In this document: piece by piece, positions 19,889 to 28,106 of the stretch
How positions within the stretch are numbered: position 1 is the stretch's first letter
Layout: every line of letters begins with the position of its first letter
Assembly (NCBI RefSeq): GCF_028736035.1
Contig: NZ_CP117866.1
Location: 8,783,001 to 8,847,000 of the forward strand
Length of the DNA: 64,000 nt
Source: Streptomyces sp. T12
Lineage (GTDB): Bacteria > Actinomycetota > Actinomycetes > Streptomycetales > Streptomycetaceae
Direction: 5' to 3'
Made by a program: the position numbers and the translations under genes
The notes under the pieces: generated by a model
Seen by the model: only the letters and a program-made list of their open reading frames with translations
Told to the model about the DNA's origin: nothing
The model's database searches: none

Positions 19889-20722
19889 ATGCCGATGAAG
19901 CCTTCCGGCGCCGCGGACCGTTCATCTCGGTTCGGGCCGCTGCGCCATGTGATCAGCCGTTCGCCGGTCGGGCGCGGATGGCGGCGGAGCAGGGATATTG
20001 AACTGTGGTCGCGCTCGCTGGGCTTTGCCGCGCTGGGGTTTCTCACGCTGGTGCCGCTGCTGATCATTGTCTCCTCTGCCGATCCCGAGCACGGGCGGGG
20101 ATTCGCGCAGTGGCTGGGAGAAGGGCTCGGCGTGTCGACGGCCTCCATGGGGCAGGTCGAGCAATTGTTCACCCGGCCCGGCCAGGCCCTGCGGACCACG
20201 ACCGCGTTCGGTATCGCCGCCCTTGCCGTGTTCGGTCTGAGCTTCGGGGCGGCGGTGCAGACCGGCTACGAGAAGGTCTGGGACCTGCCTCCGGCCCGCT
20301 GGTGGGCCAGATGGCGCCACGTGGTGTGGCTCGGCGTCCTCACCGGATATCTCTACGTCTCCGCTACCACCACGCTGCGGCGTGAACCCCTGGCAGGTGG
20401 GGCCGTCGCGTCGCTGAGTGCCGTGCTGTTCCTGTGGTGGTCCCAGCGCCTGCTGCTCGGCGGGCGGATCCGCTGGCGTGCCTTGTTGCCCGGCGCCGTG
20501 GCCACCGTGATCGGGCTGCTCGGCCTGAGGGTCTTCTCCCGGCTCGTCTTCTCGCCGTTGATCGCCTCCAACGCCGTCACCTTCGGACCTGTCGGAACTG
20601 TCCTGGTCATCCAGTCCTGGCTGGTCGGCGTGGGTGTCGTCGTCTTCGGCGGGGCGCTGGTCGGCCGGCTGCTGTACGAGGAACTCCCACGCATGGCACA
20701 CGCACTGAAACGGCGCAGATGA
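19889..20722 (+). CDS. YihY/virulence factor BrkB family membrane protein
   Basis: A 277-residue inner membrane protein of the YihY/BrkB family, once annotated as RNase BN. It has six hydrophobic segments, including SLGFAALGFLTLVPLLIIVSS, TAFGIAALAVFGLSFGAAV, VVWLGVLTGYLYV, AVASLSAVLFLWW, LLPGAVATVIGLLGL and VLVIQSWLVGVGVVVFGGAL. The family's role is unsettled. It opens a block of stress-type and membrane genes and has no operon partner. Confidence 0.82.
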   Translation: MPMKPSGAADRSSRFGPLRHVISRSPVGRGWRRSRDIELWSRSLGFAALGFLTLVPLLIIVSSADPEHGRGFAQWLGEGLGVSTASMGQVEQLFTRPGQALRTTTAFGIAALAVFGLSFGAAVQTGYEKVWDLPPARWWARWRHVVWLGVLTGYLYVSATTTLRREPLAGGAVASLSAVLFLWWSQRLLLGGRIRWRALLPGAVATVIGLLGLRVFSRLVFSPLIASNAVTFGPVGTVLVIQSWLVGVGVVVFGGALVGRLLYEELPRMAHALKRRR

Positions 20723-21066
20723 GGTGCGGCCCTACCACTGGTCACTTCGCTGGGGCCGCGAGTTCGTCATCGCTGCCGGGCCTGGTTCCTCTTCGGATCC
20801 GCGGGCCTCTGCAAGGTGCGAGGCGGCTCCTGGGCCAACGACACCGCCCTCCAGCACGCTCTGCACTGACCATGCCGTCGAGCCAGTGAGGGCCGTGTGG
20901 TCTTAGTCCTCGCCGCACTTTCCCGACAGGTGCCAAGCAGCCATCCATGCCAGGCAGGACGCGCTTACGTCGCACGCTATCCGCAACCCTTGGGCAGGAC
21001 TACGCTGCGGGGTGAGGCCCCAGTCCCCGGTATCGATGCCCTGTCCCGCTCCCGGGGAGGCCCAGC
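20723..21066. other. Gap with no recognisable gene
   Basis: About 340 bp between the YihY-like gene and a small membrane gene on the same strand. No frame shows coding character and no strong hairpin or repeat was seen. Confidence 0.4.
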
Positions 21067-21351
21067 GTGTTCGTCCTGCTCCTCATCCTCATCACGGTCC
21101 TGTTCGGCTTCGGCTTCCTCGATCCCATCTGGTGGGTGGCCGCGGCCCTGCTGGTCTATACCGCCACCCGACACGGCCGCGATCGTGGCGGCGGCCGGAG
21201 CCGCAGCGGCAGTTCCGATCTCGGGGACTACCGGGACTACCAGGAGCGCCGGAACCGCCAGGAACGCTGGGACCGCCGCTACAGTCGTCAGAACCGGGCG
21301 CGCTGGCGGCGCGAGGACCGTCGGGACCGCGAACACCGCAGGTACCCGTGA
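21067..21351 (+). CDS. Small membrane protein with charged tail
   Basis: A 94-residue protein starting at GTG. An N-terminal hydrophobic stretch of about 35 residues (FVLLLILITVLFGFGFL, then WWVAAALLVYTA) is followed by about 55 residues that are extremely rich in Arg, Asp, Gln and Tyr (DRRDREHRRYP at the end). One or two helices anchor a charged, probably disordered tail. No family is recognised. It overlaps the next short frame by GTGA, which suggests a two-gene unit. Confidence 0.62.
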   Translation: MFVLLLILITVLFGFGFLDPIWWVAAALLVYTATRHGRDRGGGRSRSGSSDLGDYRDYQERRNRQERWDRRYSRQNRARWRREDRRDREHRRYP

Positions 21352-21548
21352 AGTGGCCGGGTAGCCACGGGTTGCGTTCGGAGGCGGCCGGGGCCCTGGT
21401 CGCCGCCTGGGAGGGCAAGTCGCTCGACATCGAGTCGCACAAGATCGGTGTCCTGGAGGCGGTCGATGTGGACACCACCACCGGTGAGCCGGCCCTGGCC
21501 ACGGTACGTACGGGGCTGCCCACCCGGCACCGGCTGGCGCGCCGCTGA
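21348..21548 (+). CDS. Short PRC-barrel-like protein or fragment
   Basis: A 66-residue frame starting at GTG and overlapping the previous stop by 4 nt. The middle part, HKIGVLEAVDVDTTTGEPAL followed by ATVRTGLP, has the PRC-barrel pattern (K-I-G-x-V...D...TG-P-x-V-T-V-R-T-G-L). The N-terminus does not match, and the usual DUF2382 tail is absent. It may be a trimmed stand-alone PRC domain or the remnant of a longer stress protein. Confidence 0.45.
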   Translation: MKWPGSHGLRSEAAGALVAAWEGKSLDIESHKIGVLEAVDVDTTTGEPALATVRTGLPTRHRLARR

Positions 21549-21653
21549 TCACCCACGGACGGCATGACTGCCCTGTGAGGTACGGACCATGCACCAAATG
21601 ACCCCGCCCCATGAAGAACAGCGGCTGTTGAGGACTGTGCCCTGCTGAGGACT

Positions 21654-21881
21654 GTGCCTTCTGAGGGGGACGCGGCGTTGCTGGCCGAGGTCGTCGAACT
21701 GCGCGCCACAAACGAGTAGTTGGGCCGGGCGCCGGCGAGCCGTGCGGTCATCGACCAGGCACGAGGCATGGTGATGGCCCTGGCTCCGTGTTCCAGCGCG
21801 AGGGCCTGGGACCTGCTGGTGGACGTGTCGGAGCACTGCAACTTCAAGCTCCGGGACGTGGCCGCTGCCGACCGGAGGTGA
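21654..21881 (+). pseudogene. ANTAR-domain regulator relic with internal stop
   Basis: The reading frame gives ALLAEVVELRATNE, then a TAG stop at 21717, then resumes in frame with SRAVIDQARGMVMAL, SSARAWDLLVDVSEH and FKLRDVAAA. That is the ANTAR RNA-binding helix signature seen in ANTAR regulators (SRAVIDQA...G...AW..L...S...N.KLR.VA). With the stop it cannot make a full protein unless the TAG is read through. Two intact GAF-ANTAR genes lie just downstream on the other strand. Confidence 0.72.
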
Positions 21882-21990
21882 CGGCGTGCGCGCCCAGCGG
21901 ACGGCGAGCGATCCACGCCATGACCGGAACTCAATCCGCCGCCTGATCGAGGACGGTGCAGAGCAGTAGCGGCCTCCTGCACGGCGTGGG

Positions 21991-22707
21991 TCAGGACCCC
22001 AGGCCGGCGAGGGGTTCGGAACCGTCGATGAGGGCGCGGGCCACATCGGCCAGGCGCCGGTTGTGGGCGCGAGCGTAGCCGCGCAGCGCGGTGAACGCCT
22101 GCTCCATGTCGATGCCCTGGCGTTCGGCGAGCTTCCCCTTGGCCTGCTCGATCAGTACCCGGCTGTTCAGCGCCGTCTGCAGCTGTTCGTTGAGCACCGT
22201 GCTGCGCTCAGCGGTGCGTTGTTGCAGCAGGCTGATGGTGGCGACGTCGGCCAAGGCCTGCGCGACAGGTGTGGCGGCCGGGTCGAAGGGGCCGGGGGCG
22301 GTGCGGAAGAGGTTCAGGGCGCCGACGATCTCGTCCCGCAAACGCATGGGCAGGGCCTGGACCGCGCCGAACCCGCTGCGCTGGGCCGCCACCGCGAAGC
22401 GCGGCCAGCGGGCGGTCACCGTACCGAGGTCGGGGACGATCACCGGTACGCCCATGCGGAAGCACTCGAGGCAGGGGCCTTCGTCGTTCTGGAGCTGGAA
22501 GAGCTCCAGCAGGCGCACCCGTTCGTCGGAGGCGGCCATGACGCGGAGTTTGCCGTCCCGGTCGGCGAGCAGCACCCCGGCGGCGCTCACGTCGAGCATG
22601 CCGACGCAGCGGTCGGTCAGCAGGCGCAGGAAATCGATGATGTCGAAGTCGGCGACCAGATTGTCGGCCAGCTCGACGAAGGTCTTGGCCAGAAGCTGTT
22701 GATCCAT
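21991..22707 (-). CDS. GAF and ANTAR domain transcription antiterminator
   Basis: A 238-residue regulator. The GAF sensor covers about residues 15-160 (LRLLTDRCVGMLDVSAAGVLL, NDEGPCLECFRMGVPVIVPDL, QALPMRLRDEIVGALNLF). The C-terminal ANTAR three-helix RNA-binding domain has ALNSRVLIEQAKGKLAERQG and AFTALRGYARAHNRRLADVA. ANTAR proteins bind paired hairpins in nascent RNA and prevent termination. The ATG at 22707 is preferred over GTG 22716 because GAGGG lies 9 nt upstream. It is the distal gene of a minus-strand run with another GAF-ANTAR gene. Confidence 0.92.
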   Translation of the reverse strand: MDQQLLAKTFVELADNLVADFDIIDFLRLLTDRCVGMLDVSAAGVLLADRDGKLRVMAASDERVRLLELFQLQNDEGPCLECFRMGVPVIVPDLGTVTARWPRFAVAAQRSGFGAVQALPMRLRDEIVGALNLFRTAPGPFDPAATPVAQALADVATISLLQQRTAERSTVLNEQLQTALNSRVLIEQAKGKLAERQGIDMEQAFTALRGYARAHNRRLADVARALIDGSEPLAGLGS

Positions 22708-22785
22708 CGTGGGCACCCTCGATTGAGACTAGTCCCTGCCCGAAGGGGCGGGAAGTACGGCACGTTCCTCGGCCGGCACCGAACG

Positions 22786-23514
22786 TCAGGTTTCCTTCTC
22801 GTCCTGATCCGGCTCCGCGTCCGGGGAGAAACGAAGCCGTCGGGCCACCACGTCGGCGGCCACGTCCGCGAGCCGGCGTCCCTGCACATAGGCATAGGCG
22901 CGGAGCCGGACGAAGGCTTCTTCGATGCCGACTCCGAGCTGAGCAGTGAGCATGCCGCTGGCCTGGTCGATCTCTGCCCGGTATGCGCCCAGGTCCTCGA
23001 AGCTGCGGTCCGCCATAGGCTCGCCGGTCGGCGCGCCCGCCTCGTCGATCCTTGTGTCGAGCAGGAGCAGCGTCGCGAGATCGGCGAACGCGAGTGCGTC
23101 GGCCAGTTCCTCCGTGTCCAGTACGGTCGGAATGTTGGCGTACAGGTCCAGAACCCCCGGTCTGATCGCTCCCTTCTGCAGAGGGAGCGAGAACACCGCA
23201 CGGGCTCCGGCTTCCAGGGCCGCATCGGCGAACACGGCCCAGCGATGCTGAAGTTCAGTGGTGAGCAGATCGGGTGTCAGGACGGCCGAGCCGCGTACGA
23301 AGGCGTCCACGCAGGGCCCCTCGCCCAGCGTGAGCTGGAGCTCTTCCAGTTGCTCGCTGATGTCGTCGGTGCTGCACAGCGGATGGCTCGGCGCAGCCTT
23401 GGACATCGCCGACAGCCCGGCCCCGCCGACCGGCAGCGCGGCCACGGCCGCCGCGCACACGTCCACCACACTCACCCGGGCACCGCGTCGCACCGCCTGC
23501 TCGGCCACCAGCAT
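22786..23514 (-). CDS. Second GAF and ANTAR domain regulator
   Basis: A 242-residue paralogue of the neighbouring GAF-ANTAR gene. The GAF part has TLGEGPCVDAFVRGSAVLTPDL and ARAVFSLPLQKGAIRPGVLDLY. The ANTAR part has SGMLTAQLGVGIEEAFVRLRAYAYVQGRRLADVA, although the first helix (YRAEIDQASGMLT) is less typical. The start is taken as ATG 23514 because the longer upstream frame runs into the preceding acetyltransferase-like gene. Two adjacent diverged copies suggest local duplication. Confidence 0.88.
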   Translation of the reverse strand: MLVAEQAVRRGARVSVVDVCAAAVAALPVGGAGLSAMSKAAPSHPLCSTDDISEQLEELQLTLGEGPCVDAFVRGSAVLTPDLLTTELQHRWAVFADAALEAGARAVFSLPLQKGAIRPGVLDLYANIPTVLDTEELADALAFADLATLLLLDTRIDEAGAPTGEPMADRSFEDLGAYRAEIDQASGMLTAQLGVGIEEAFVRLRAYAYVQGRRLADVAADVVARRLRFSPDAEPDQDEKET

Positions 23515-23536
23515 CCGAATGCGGGTCGACCGCCTG

Positions 23537-24208
23537 TCAGGGCCCACCGGGGCCACCGCCTCCAGGCATCGTGACAAGGCCCTCCAGCCTCGCCGTTGTG
23601 CGTTCCCCGAAGGGAAGTACCAGCGCGCGGAACGTGGTGGCGCCCGCCGGCCTGCGAAGCTCTCCGACATCCAGCCACCCCCAGGAGCGGAGCGCAGCGA
23701 GGGTCGGGCGATCGGCCCGGTCCACCAGGGTGGTGCCGAGCGATGCCTGATGGTCGGTCAGCAGCCGCTCCTGCACACGGCGGGCGAGTTCCCGGTCCTG
23801 CGGGTGCGGCCGGATCAGGATTGCGGCGAACGCGAAGACGCTGCCGGACGCTGTGAGTTGCTCGATGCCGCGCGGCAATGCTCGGTCGAAGCCGAGCCAC
23901 CAGGAGCCGTCGCCTCCTACCGGGAATCCGAAGGCGCATCCCGTCAGGCTGTCCGTCTCGGCGATCACCATGGCGAATCCCGGTCGGCGCATGTCCACGG
24001 TGAGGCGGTTCAGGAAGTTCTGGCGGCTGGGACGGCGGTATGGATCACCCGGCGCCGTTGCACGGGACTCCACATACAGCCTCGCCAGATCCTCACGCAG
24101 GCCCTCCACCAGCCAACGGCTCAGCCGACGCAACCGCGCCGGAGCCACGGCGGACGGCTCGCCGTCCCCCGGCTTCCGTGACTGTCCCCGCCCGGGTTCG
24201 GCCGTCAT
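23537..24208 (-). CDS. Acetyltransferase-like protein coupled to STAS gene
   Basis: A 223-residue protein. The pattern FAMVIAETDSLTGCAFGFPV, then FAFAAILIRPHPQDRELARRVQERLL and TLAALRSWGWLDVGEL resembles a GNAT fold (a central strand, an R/Q-rich acyl-CoA loop, then a closing helix), though the loop is not canonical. The start ATG overlaps the STAS gene stop by ATGA, so translation is coupled. It may be a remodelled GNAT-type protein acting with the sigma-factor switch; no substrate can be named. Confidence 0.68.
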   Translation of the reverse strand: MTAEPGRGQSRKPGDGEPSAVAPARLRRLSRWLVEGLREDLARLYVESRATAPGDPYRRPSRQNFLNRLTVDMRRPGFAMVIAETDSLTGCAFGFPVGGDGSWWLGFDRALPRGIEQLTASGSVFAFAAILIRPHPQDRELARRVQERLLTDHQASLGTTLVDRADRPTLAALRSWGWLDVGELRRPAGATTFRALVLPFGERTTARLEGLVTMPGGGGPGGP

Positions 24209-24630
24209 CGCACATCGCCCGAGAGAACAGGCACAGGCGGGAGAGACCGGTGCGACGGGGCTGGACGGGGCGCGGCCGGGGTGTCGCCGAGAGGACATGG
24301 CACGTGGTCGAACGGAAGGCCGAGGAGCAGGAACCCGCAGTCGGCCAGGTCGAGAATCCGAGCCAGTGTCGTCGGCGGATGGTGCAGTCGCAGAGTCCCG
24401 CCGGCCACGGTGGTCTGCTGCGCAGCGTGGAGGAATGCGTTGAGTCCGCTGCAGTCGCAGAAGGTGACGGGGGTGAGGTCGATGTCGATGGTGCGGATAC
24501 CGTCCCGCAGGCACCGTTCCAGGGACTCGAGCACCAACGGCGCGGATTCGAGGTCGATCTCACCGGACAGGGTGATCAGCGCCTGTTTCCTTTGGTCATG
24601 GCGATGGACGGTGAGCTGTGAGAGGGGCAT
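24205..24630 (-). CDS. STAS domain anti-anti-sigma factor
   Basis: A 141-residue STAS protein of the RsbV/SpoIIAA type. SQLTVHRHDQ and ALITLSGEIDLESAPLVLESL lead into IDIDLTPVTFCDCSGLNAF, where the phosphorylatable Ser (DCSGLN) sits. Such proteins, when dephosphorylated, bind anti-sigma kinases and free a sigma factor. A SpoIIE-type phosphatase lies upstream on the same strand and is a plausible partner. The ATG at 24630 is chosen because the STAS fold starts there. A damaged STAS copy with the same upstream wording lies at about 26.6 kb. Confidence 0.9.
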   Translation of the reverse strand: MPLSQLTVHRHDQRKQALITLSGEIDLESAPLVLESLERCLRDGIRTIDIDLTPVTFCDCSGLNAFLHAAQQTTVAGGTLRLHHPPTTLARILDLADCGFLLLGLPFDHVPCPLGDTPAAPRPAPSHRSLPPVPVLSGDVR

Positions 24631-24932
24631 GACGCCTCGGTTCGGAAGACCATCCGGCAGCGGCACGGTGAGCCGGAGTTCCGGCACCCTGGGCGCGCCC
24701 CCGGCAGGAGCGTACGTTCGGCGGAGGCAGAGCCGCGGCCGGTCCGACAGCCTGCGCAGCAGGACAGAGGACCCACCCAGTTCCCTCCGGGGAAGCGCCG
24801 GGTGACAGGCGAAGAGTCCGCACCCCGCAGCCATCTGTGTTCAGCAACAGCATGCCGCCGGGGTCTGGGACGTCTACACAGCAGCGTAGTCCTCGCATCG
24901 TGTGACGGACGGTCCGAAGCAGCCCAATCCCA

Positions 24933-24968
24933 GGATATGGACGGTGCAAAGGATATGGGCGGTGCAAA
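24933..24968. repeat. Two tandem 18-bp repeats
   Basis: GGATATGGACGGTGCAAA is followed directly by GGATATGGGCGGTGCAAA (one mismatch). It sits in the gap between the STAS and SpoIIE genes, upstream of the STAS gene, and could be a direct-repeat protein binding site. Confidence 0.6.
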
Positions 24969-25013
24969 ACACGCGGTGGCTCGCATGACGGAGCCGGTCG
25001 TGCGGTTGTCGGC

Positions 25014-26255
25014 TCACTCCAGGAGCGCAAGGTGGTCGGCGGCGCCCCCTCGCCATTCGATCAGGAAGAGGGTCGCGTCGTCGGTGGTGCGGCCGCCCCG
25101 TTGCTGCTTCAGGGCGTGGGAGAGTGAGCGCACCACCGCTCGTACTCCCTTCTCTGTGCGTTCGATGCGGTTGACCCAGTGGATGAGTTGTTCTTCGCCG
25201 AACTGTTCTTCGCCGGCCTCGTGCTCCTCGATCAAGCCATCGGTGAAGCACAGCACTCGGTCGCCGCGTTGGAGCATCTGCCCGCTGATCCGGGGCTCTT
25301 CACCGCCGAAGCCGACGGGCAAGGTGGTCGGGCCTCCCAACTGCCGGACGACCTCGTGGTCACGGATCAGCAGCGGTGCGGGGTGGCCCGCGTTGACCCA
25401 CTGCAGGTGGCCCGTCGTGATGTTCAGACGCATCATCTGGGCGGTGACGAAGTGGTCGGGCCCGAACTGCCCGGCGATGGCCCGGTCCATGAACGTGTAG
25501 ATCTCGGACAGGCCGATGTCGGCACGTCTGGCGTGCCGGTAGGCCCCGACGGCGACGGTCGCCATCGTGGCGGCATCCAGGCCGTGGCCCATCGCATCGA
25601 CCATGGCCACGTGCAGGATGTCCTCATTGAGGGCGTAGTCGAAGCTGTCGCCTGCGACGTCGTAGGCGGGCTCCAGGATTCCGGCAACCGAGACCTGAGG
25701 GACGGACATCGCCAGCGGCGGCAGCAGGGACCACTGGATCTCCGCGGCCACGCTCATCGGTTCGCGGCGCCGGGCGAGGAAGAACTGGTCGGTGTAGCTG
25801 TGCTTGGTGACCAGCATGTCCGCGACCAGGCCGGCGAGCCTGCGCAGCAGCCGCCGGTCGTCGTCATCGACGGTGTCCAGGGTGAGCGCCATCACGCCCA
25901 CCTGGTCGCTGCCGTCCAGCAACGGCAGATACATCCGGACACTGTCGGACTGCGGCACCTCGACGGTGGTCGCATGCAGAAAGGCCGTGCCGGCAGGAGA
26001 GTCACCGATCGGCTCAGGCTCGCCGACCATGAGGCGCCGACCCGGCAACGGCACCAACACCAGCTGGCCATAGTCCTGCAGCAGGATCGAGACGTCGCGG
26101 CCCCCGACCCTGGCCACCTCTTCCGCGATCAGCGGGGCGATCAGCTGCGGCGGCATCTCGTGCGCCCGGTCCAGCAGCACCCCCAGCAGCCGCTCACCGA
26201 ACCCTTCCGACCGGTCCAGCACGCCCTCGTCGGATCGGCGCTCACCTTCCGCCAT
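25014..26255 (-). CDS. GAF-like plus PP2C (SpoIIE/RsbU) phosphatase
   Basis: A 413-residue serine phosphatase that would dephosphorylate STAS anti-anti-sigma proteins. The first about 150 residues form a GAF-like sensor (VSILLQDYGQLVLVPLPG, VRMYLPLLDGSDQVGVMAL). The PP2C domain runs from about 180: IQWSLLPP, EPAYDVAGDSFDYAL with the metal-binding Asp, VAMVDAMGHGLDAA, NAGHPAPLLI, VLCFTDGLIEEH and TDDATLFLIEW. The metal ligands are all present. It is likely to work on the STAS protein encoded just downstream. Confidence 0.93.
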   Translation of the reverse strand: MAEGERRSDEGVLDRSEGFGERLLGVLLDRAHEMPPQLIAPLIAEEVARVGGRDVSILLQDYGQLVLVPLPGRRLMVGEPEPIGDSPAGTAFLHATTVEVPQSDSVRMYLPLLDGSDQVGVMALTLDTVDDDDRRLLRRLAGLVADMLVTKHSYTDQFFLARRREPMSVAAEIQWSLLPPLAMSVPQVSVAGILEPAYDVAGDSFDYALNEDILHVAMVDAMGHGLDAATMATVAVGAYRHARRADIGLSEIYTFMDRAIAGQFGPDHFVTAQMMRLNITTGHLQWVNAGHPAPLLIRDHEVVRQLGGPTTLPVGFGGEEPRISGQMLQRGDRVLCFTDGLIEEHEAGEEQFGEEQLIHWVNRIERTEKGVRAVVRSLSHALKQQRGGRTTDDATLFLIEWRGGAADHLALLE

Positions 26256-26574
26256 AACCGCACTCCCGCACCGGCGTCGTCGGAGCTTCGGCCGCCGTGT
26301 CCATGCTCACCTCGTGCCGCGAGTCCAGCGCCCGCACCGACACGCGCGGTCCGTCCTGCGGTCACAGCGGATGCGCTCGACCCGCTCACGTGATCTGCAC
26401 ACCTGGGCTCCCGACACGACCGCGATCAACCCGCACAGAGTGACGCGGCGGGCCACGCCGAACAGCCCATTACGCCAGAGGCGGCATGTCACACACGGTC
26501 GGAACAGCCGGCTCTTCGTCCCGTTGTGCATCACATCTCTCCCGGAGCCCACACAGGAGCAGAAGATCGGAGCC

Positions 26575-26689
26575 GCTGTCCGTGAGGAGCCGTGCGGGGC
26601 GCGGTGGCCGGGCCGATCTCACCGGCCAGGATGATCAGTGCTCGCCTGCCCCGGTCGTGCCGGTAGATGTTCGGCTGCGGAAGAGCCAT
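26575..26689 (-). pseudogene. Truncated STAS gene relic
   Basis: From an ATG at 26689 the frame reads LPQPNIYRHDRGRRALIILAGEI and then TAP, which lines up with the intact STAS gene (QLTVHRHDQRKQALITLSGEI). The DNA just before the start (GACGCCTCGGTTC) is the same in both copies, so this is a true duplicate. Homology fades after about 38 residues and the Ser-containing core is lost. The rest of 26256-26728 holds nothing recognisable. Confidence 0.65.
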
Positions 26690-26728
26690 GACGCCTCGGT
26701 TCATGGGACCCGGCCGCTCCTCGCAGCG

Positions 26729-27004
26729 TCATAGGCCCGGCGACGTACGGCTGCTGCGGCGGCGCGGCGGGAACCGGCCGCGGCCCCCGTCGCGGTGGTC
26801 CCGCCGTTCGCCCGTGGTCGGCGACTTGGACCGGTCCGGACCCACCGGGGGTTGCGGTGTGCCGCGTCCGCGGCGGCCGGGCAGGGGGGCGCTGTACCGG
26901 CGCACGGCGATTCTGTCGGCGTGCTGGATGTTGAGCCGGTGGATCACGTACGCCGCCCCTGCGATGAGAACCAAGAAGGCGGCGGCCGTCAGGAAGGTGT
27001 TCAT
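26729..27004 (-). CDS. Small single-pass membrane protein
   Basis: A 91-residue protein. One hydrophobic helix near the N-terminus (NTFLTAAAFLVLIAGAAYVIH) is followed by a long Arg/Pro-rich, probably disordered tail. GAGGTG lies 8 nt upstream of the ATG at 27004, a good ribosome binding site; a GTG 9 nt earlier is also in frame. It begins 10 nt after the DUF5994 stop, so the two are likely one transcript. The real C-terminus may be shorter than the open frame. No family recognised. Confidence 0.55.
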   Translation of the reverse strand: MNTFLTAAAFLVLIAGAAYVIHRLNIQHADRIAVRRYSAPLPGRRGRGTPQPPVGPDRSKSPTTGERRDHRDGGRGRFPPRRRSSRTSPGL

Positions 27005-27014
27005 GGCGGCCACC

Positions 27015-27611
27015 TCACATCCCGATGATCAGACGACTGGTCCGGCCGGGCGGACCGGCCTGTTCCGGAACGGCCGCGGCCACCGCCGAGGCGCCGCCCT
27101 CGTACTCCCATGCCTCGTCCGGGTCCAGTGGCCCGTCGGTCGCGGAGACACCGTGCCGGGCCTCGTCCGCGGCAATGAGAGCGCTCGCGGTCAGCGGCGG
27201 GCCGTCGTAGTCGGACGCGGCAGCCATCAGACGGGCCGCAGACGCCGCCCCGGTCTCGGGCGGGATGACCAGCAGGTCCCAACGGCCGGTGCCGTAGGAG
27301 AGCAGCAGCAGCTTGTGCGGGTCGATCTCCGGGGTGAACCAGCCGACCTTGACGATGTGGCCGTCCACGGGAATCTTGCGGGGGATGACCGGCCAGTGCT
27401 CCGGGTTGACGGCGATGCGGGTGATGCGGCCCCACAAGGGATCCAACACGTCGGTCAGTGCGGGCAGTTCGCTCAGCAGATTCCGCGAGCGGGGCCACCA
27501 GGCACCGTCCAGGAGTCCACGGGAGGTGCCGTCGGTCTTCAGGGCGAGACGCGCGGCCGGGGCTGCGACGGGCTCGGTGGGCGGCAGGGTGTGGAGCAAG
27601 GTCGCCGACAT
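27015..27611 (-). CDS. DUF5994 family protein
   Basis: A 198-residue protein of the actinobacterial DUF5994 group. The marker block RLALKTDGTSRGLLDGAWWP, then NLLSELPALTDVLDPLWGRI and VDGHIVKVGWFTPEIDPHKL are the conserved family segments, ending in WDLLVIPPET. Function unknown. The ATG at 27611 is preferred over GTG 27719 because the stretch between them contains hairpins conserved in position rather than protein-like sequence. Similar genes cluster with GAF-ANTAR and STAS genes, so a stress link is likely. Confidence 0.8.
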   Translation of the reverse strand: MSATLLHTLPPTEPVAAPAARLALKTDGTSRGLLDGAWWPRSRNLLSELPALTDVLDPLWGRITRIAVNPEHWPVIPRKIPVDGHIVKVGWFTPEIDPHKLLLLSYGTGRWDLLVIPPETGAASAARLMAAASDYDGPPLTASALIAADEARHGVSATDGPLDPDEAWEYEGGASAVAAAVPEQAGPPGRTSRLIIGM

Positions 27612-27626
27612 GATGCGGACCCGTCT

Positions 27627-27651
27627 CCGGGCCGCCTCTGCGGCGGCCCGG
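27627..27651 (-). promoter_or_regulatory. Leader hairpin next to the DUF5994 start
   Basis: A perfect 10-bp inverted repeat CCGGGCCGCC/GGCGGCCCGG with a 5-nt loop ends 16 nt before the DUF5994 ATG. The only candidate ribosome binding site (CGGAG) touches the base of the stem, so folding could limit translation. Confidence 0.5.
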
Positions 27652-27718
27652 GTTTCATCCTTCGCCGAGAACGACCCGGCGTGGAAGCCGGTGTGCGAAA
27701 TGCTCTCGGTAGTGTCCA

Positions 27719-27753
27719 CACTACTCCGCGCTTCCCTGCGGCGCGGAGTAGTG
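27719..27753. terminator. Strong 13-bp hairpin between two stress genes
   Basis: CACTACTCCGCGC and its perfect complement flank a 9-nt loop. The hairpin starts 5 nt after the stop of the gene at 27759-28106 and precedes the DUF5994 leader. It may terminate that transcript or act as an attenuator for DUF5994. Confidence 0.65.
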
Positions 27754-27758
27754 GCCGC

Positions 27759-28106
27759 CTAGATGTGGAGCAGTCGCTGGGTGATCTCCCGGTACTGCCT
27801 CAGCGCGAGCCGGAGTCCGTCGGACTGTGCCTCCGGGGCCTGGTCCTGCCAGCCGGCGCGCAGGAGACGCCGTCGTTCCGCGAGGGCTTTCACGAGCTGG
27901 GCGCTGGCTTCGTCATAGGCGCTCTCGGCCTCTTCCAGCGCCTCGCGCGGGGTGTCGGCGAAGGTGTTGAGGGCGTGCCGGAGGCGTTGGACGATCTTGT
28001 CCCGTTCGGCCGACGGGAGCAGTGGCTCCGGGCCTGGGGTACGGCGCTCGGCGGGGCCCCGGGCCTGGCCCGCGGGCTGCTGGGCGCGTGTCTGGTCGTA
28101 CATCAT
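27759..28106 (-). CDS. Conserved helical protein, unknown function
   Basis: A 115-residue, largely alpha-helical and charged protein. A proline-rich N-terminus of about 28 residues is followed by ERDKIVQRLRHALNTFADTP, REALEEAESAYDEASAQLVK and ALAERRRLLRAGWQ. No membrane segment or Cys. The pattern recalls small helical proteins that accompany CsbD genes in Streptomyces, but I cannot name a family. It overlaps the CsbD stop by ATGA (ATGATG start), so the two are translationally coupled. Confidence 0.68.
   Translation of the reverse strand: MMYDQTRAQQPAGQARGPAERRTPGPEPLLPSAERDKIVQRLRHALNTFADTPREALEEAESAYDEASAQLVKALAERRRLLRAGWQDQAPEAQSDGLRLALRQYREITQRLLHI

Noticed and set aside
27612..27719. 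N-terminal extension of DUF5994 from GTG 27719
   Set aside because: GTG is only 4 nt from its GGAG and is the first base of a hairpin; the stretch is hairpin-rich and not family-like.
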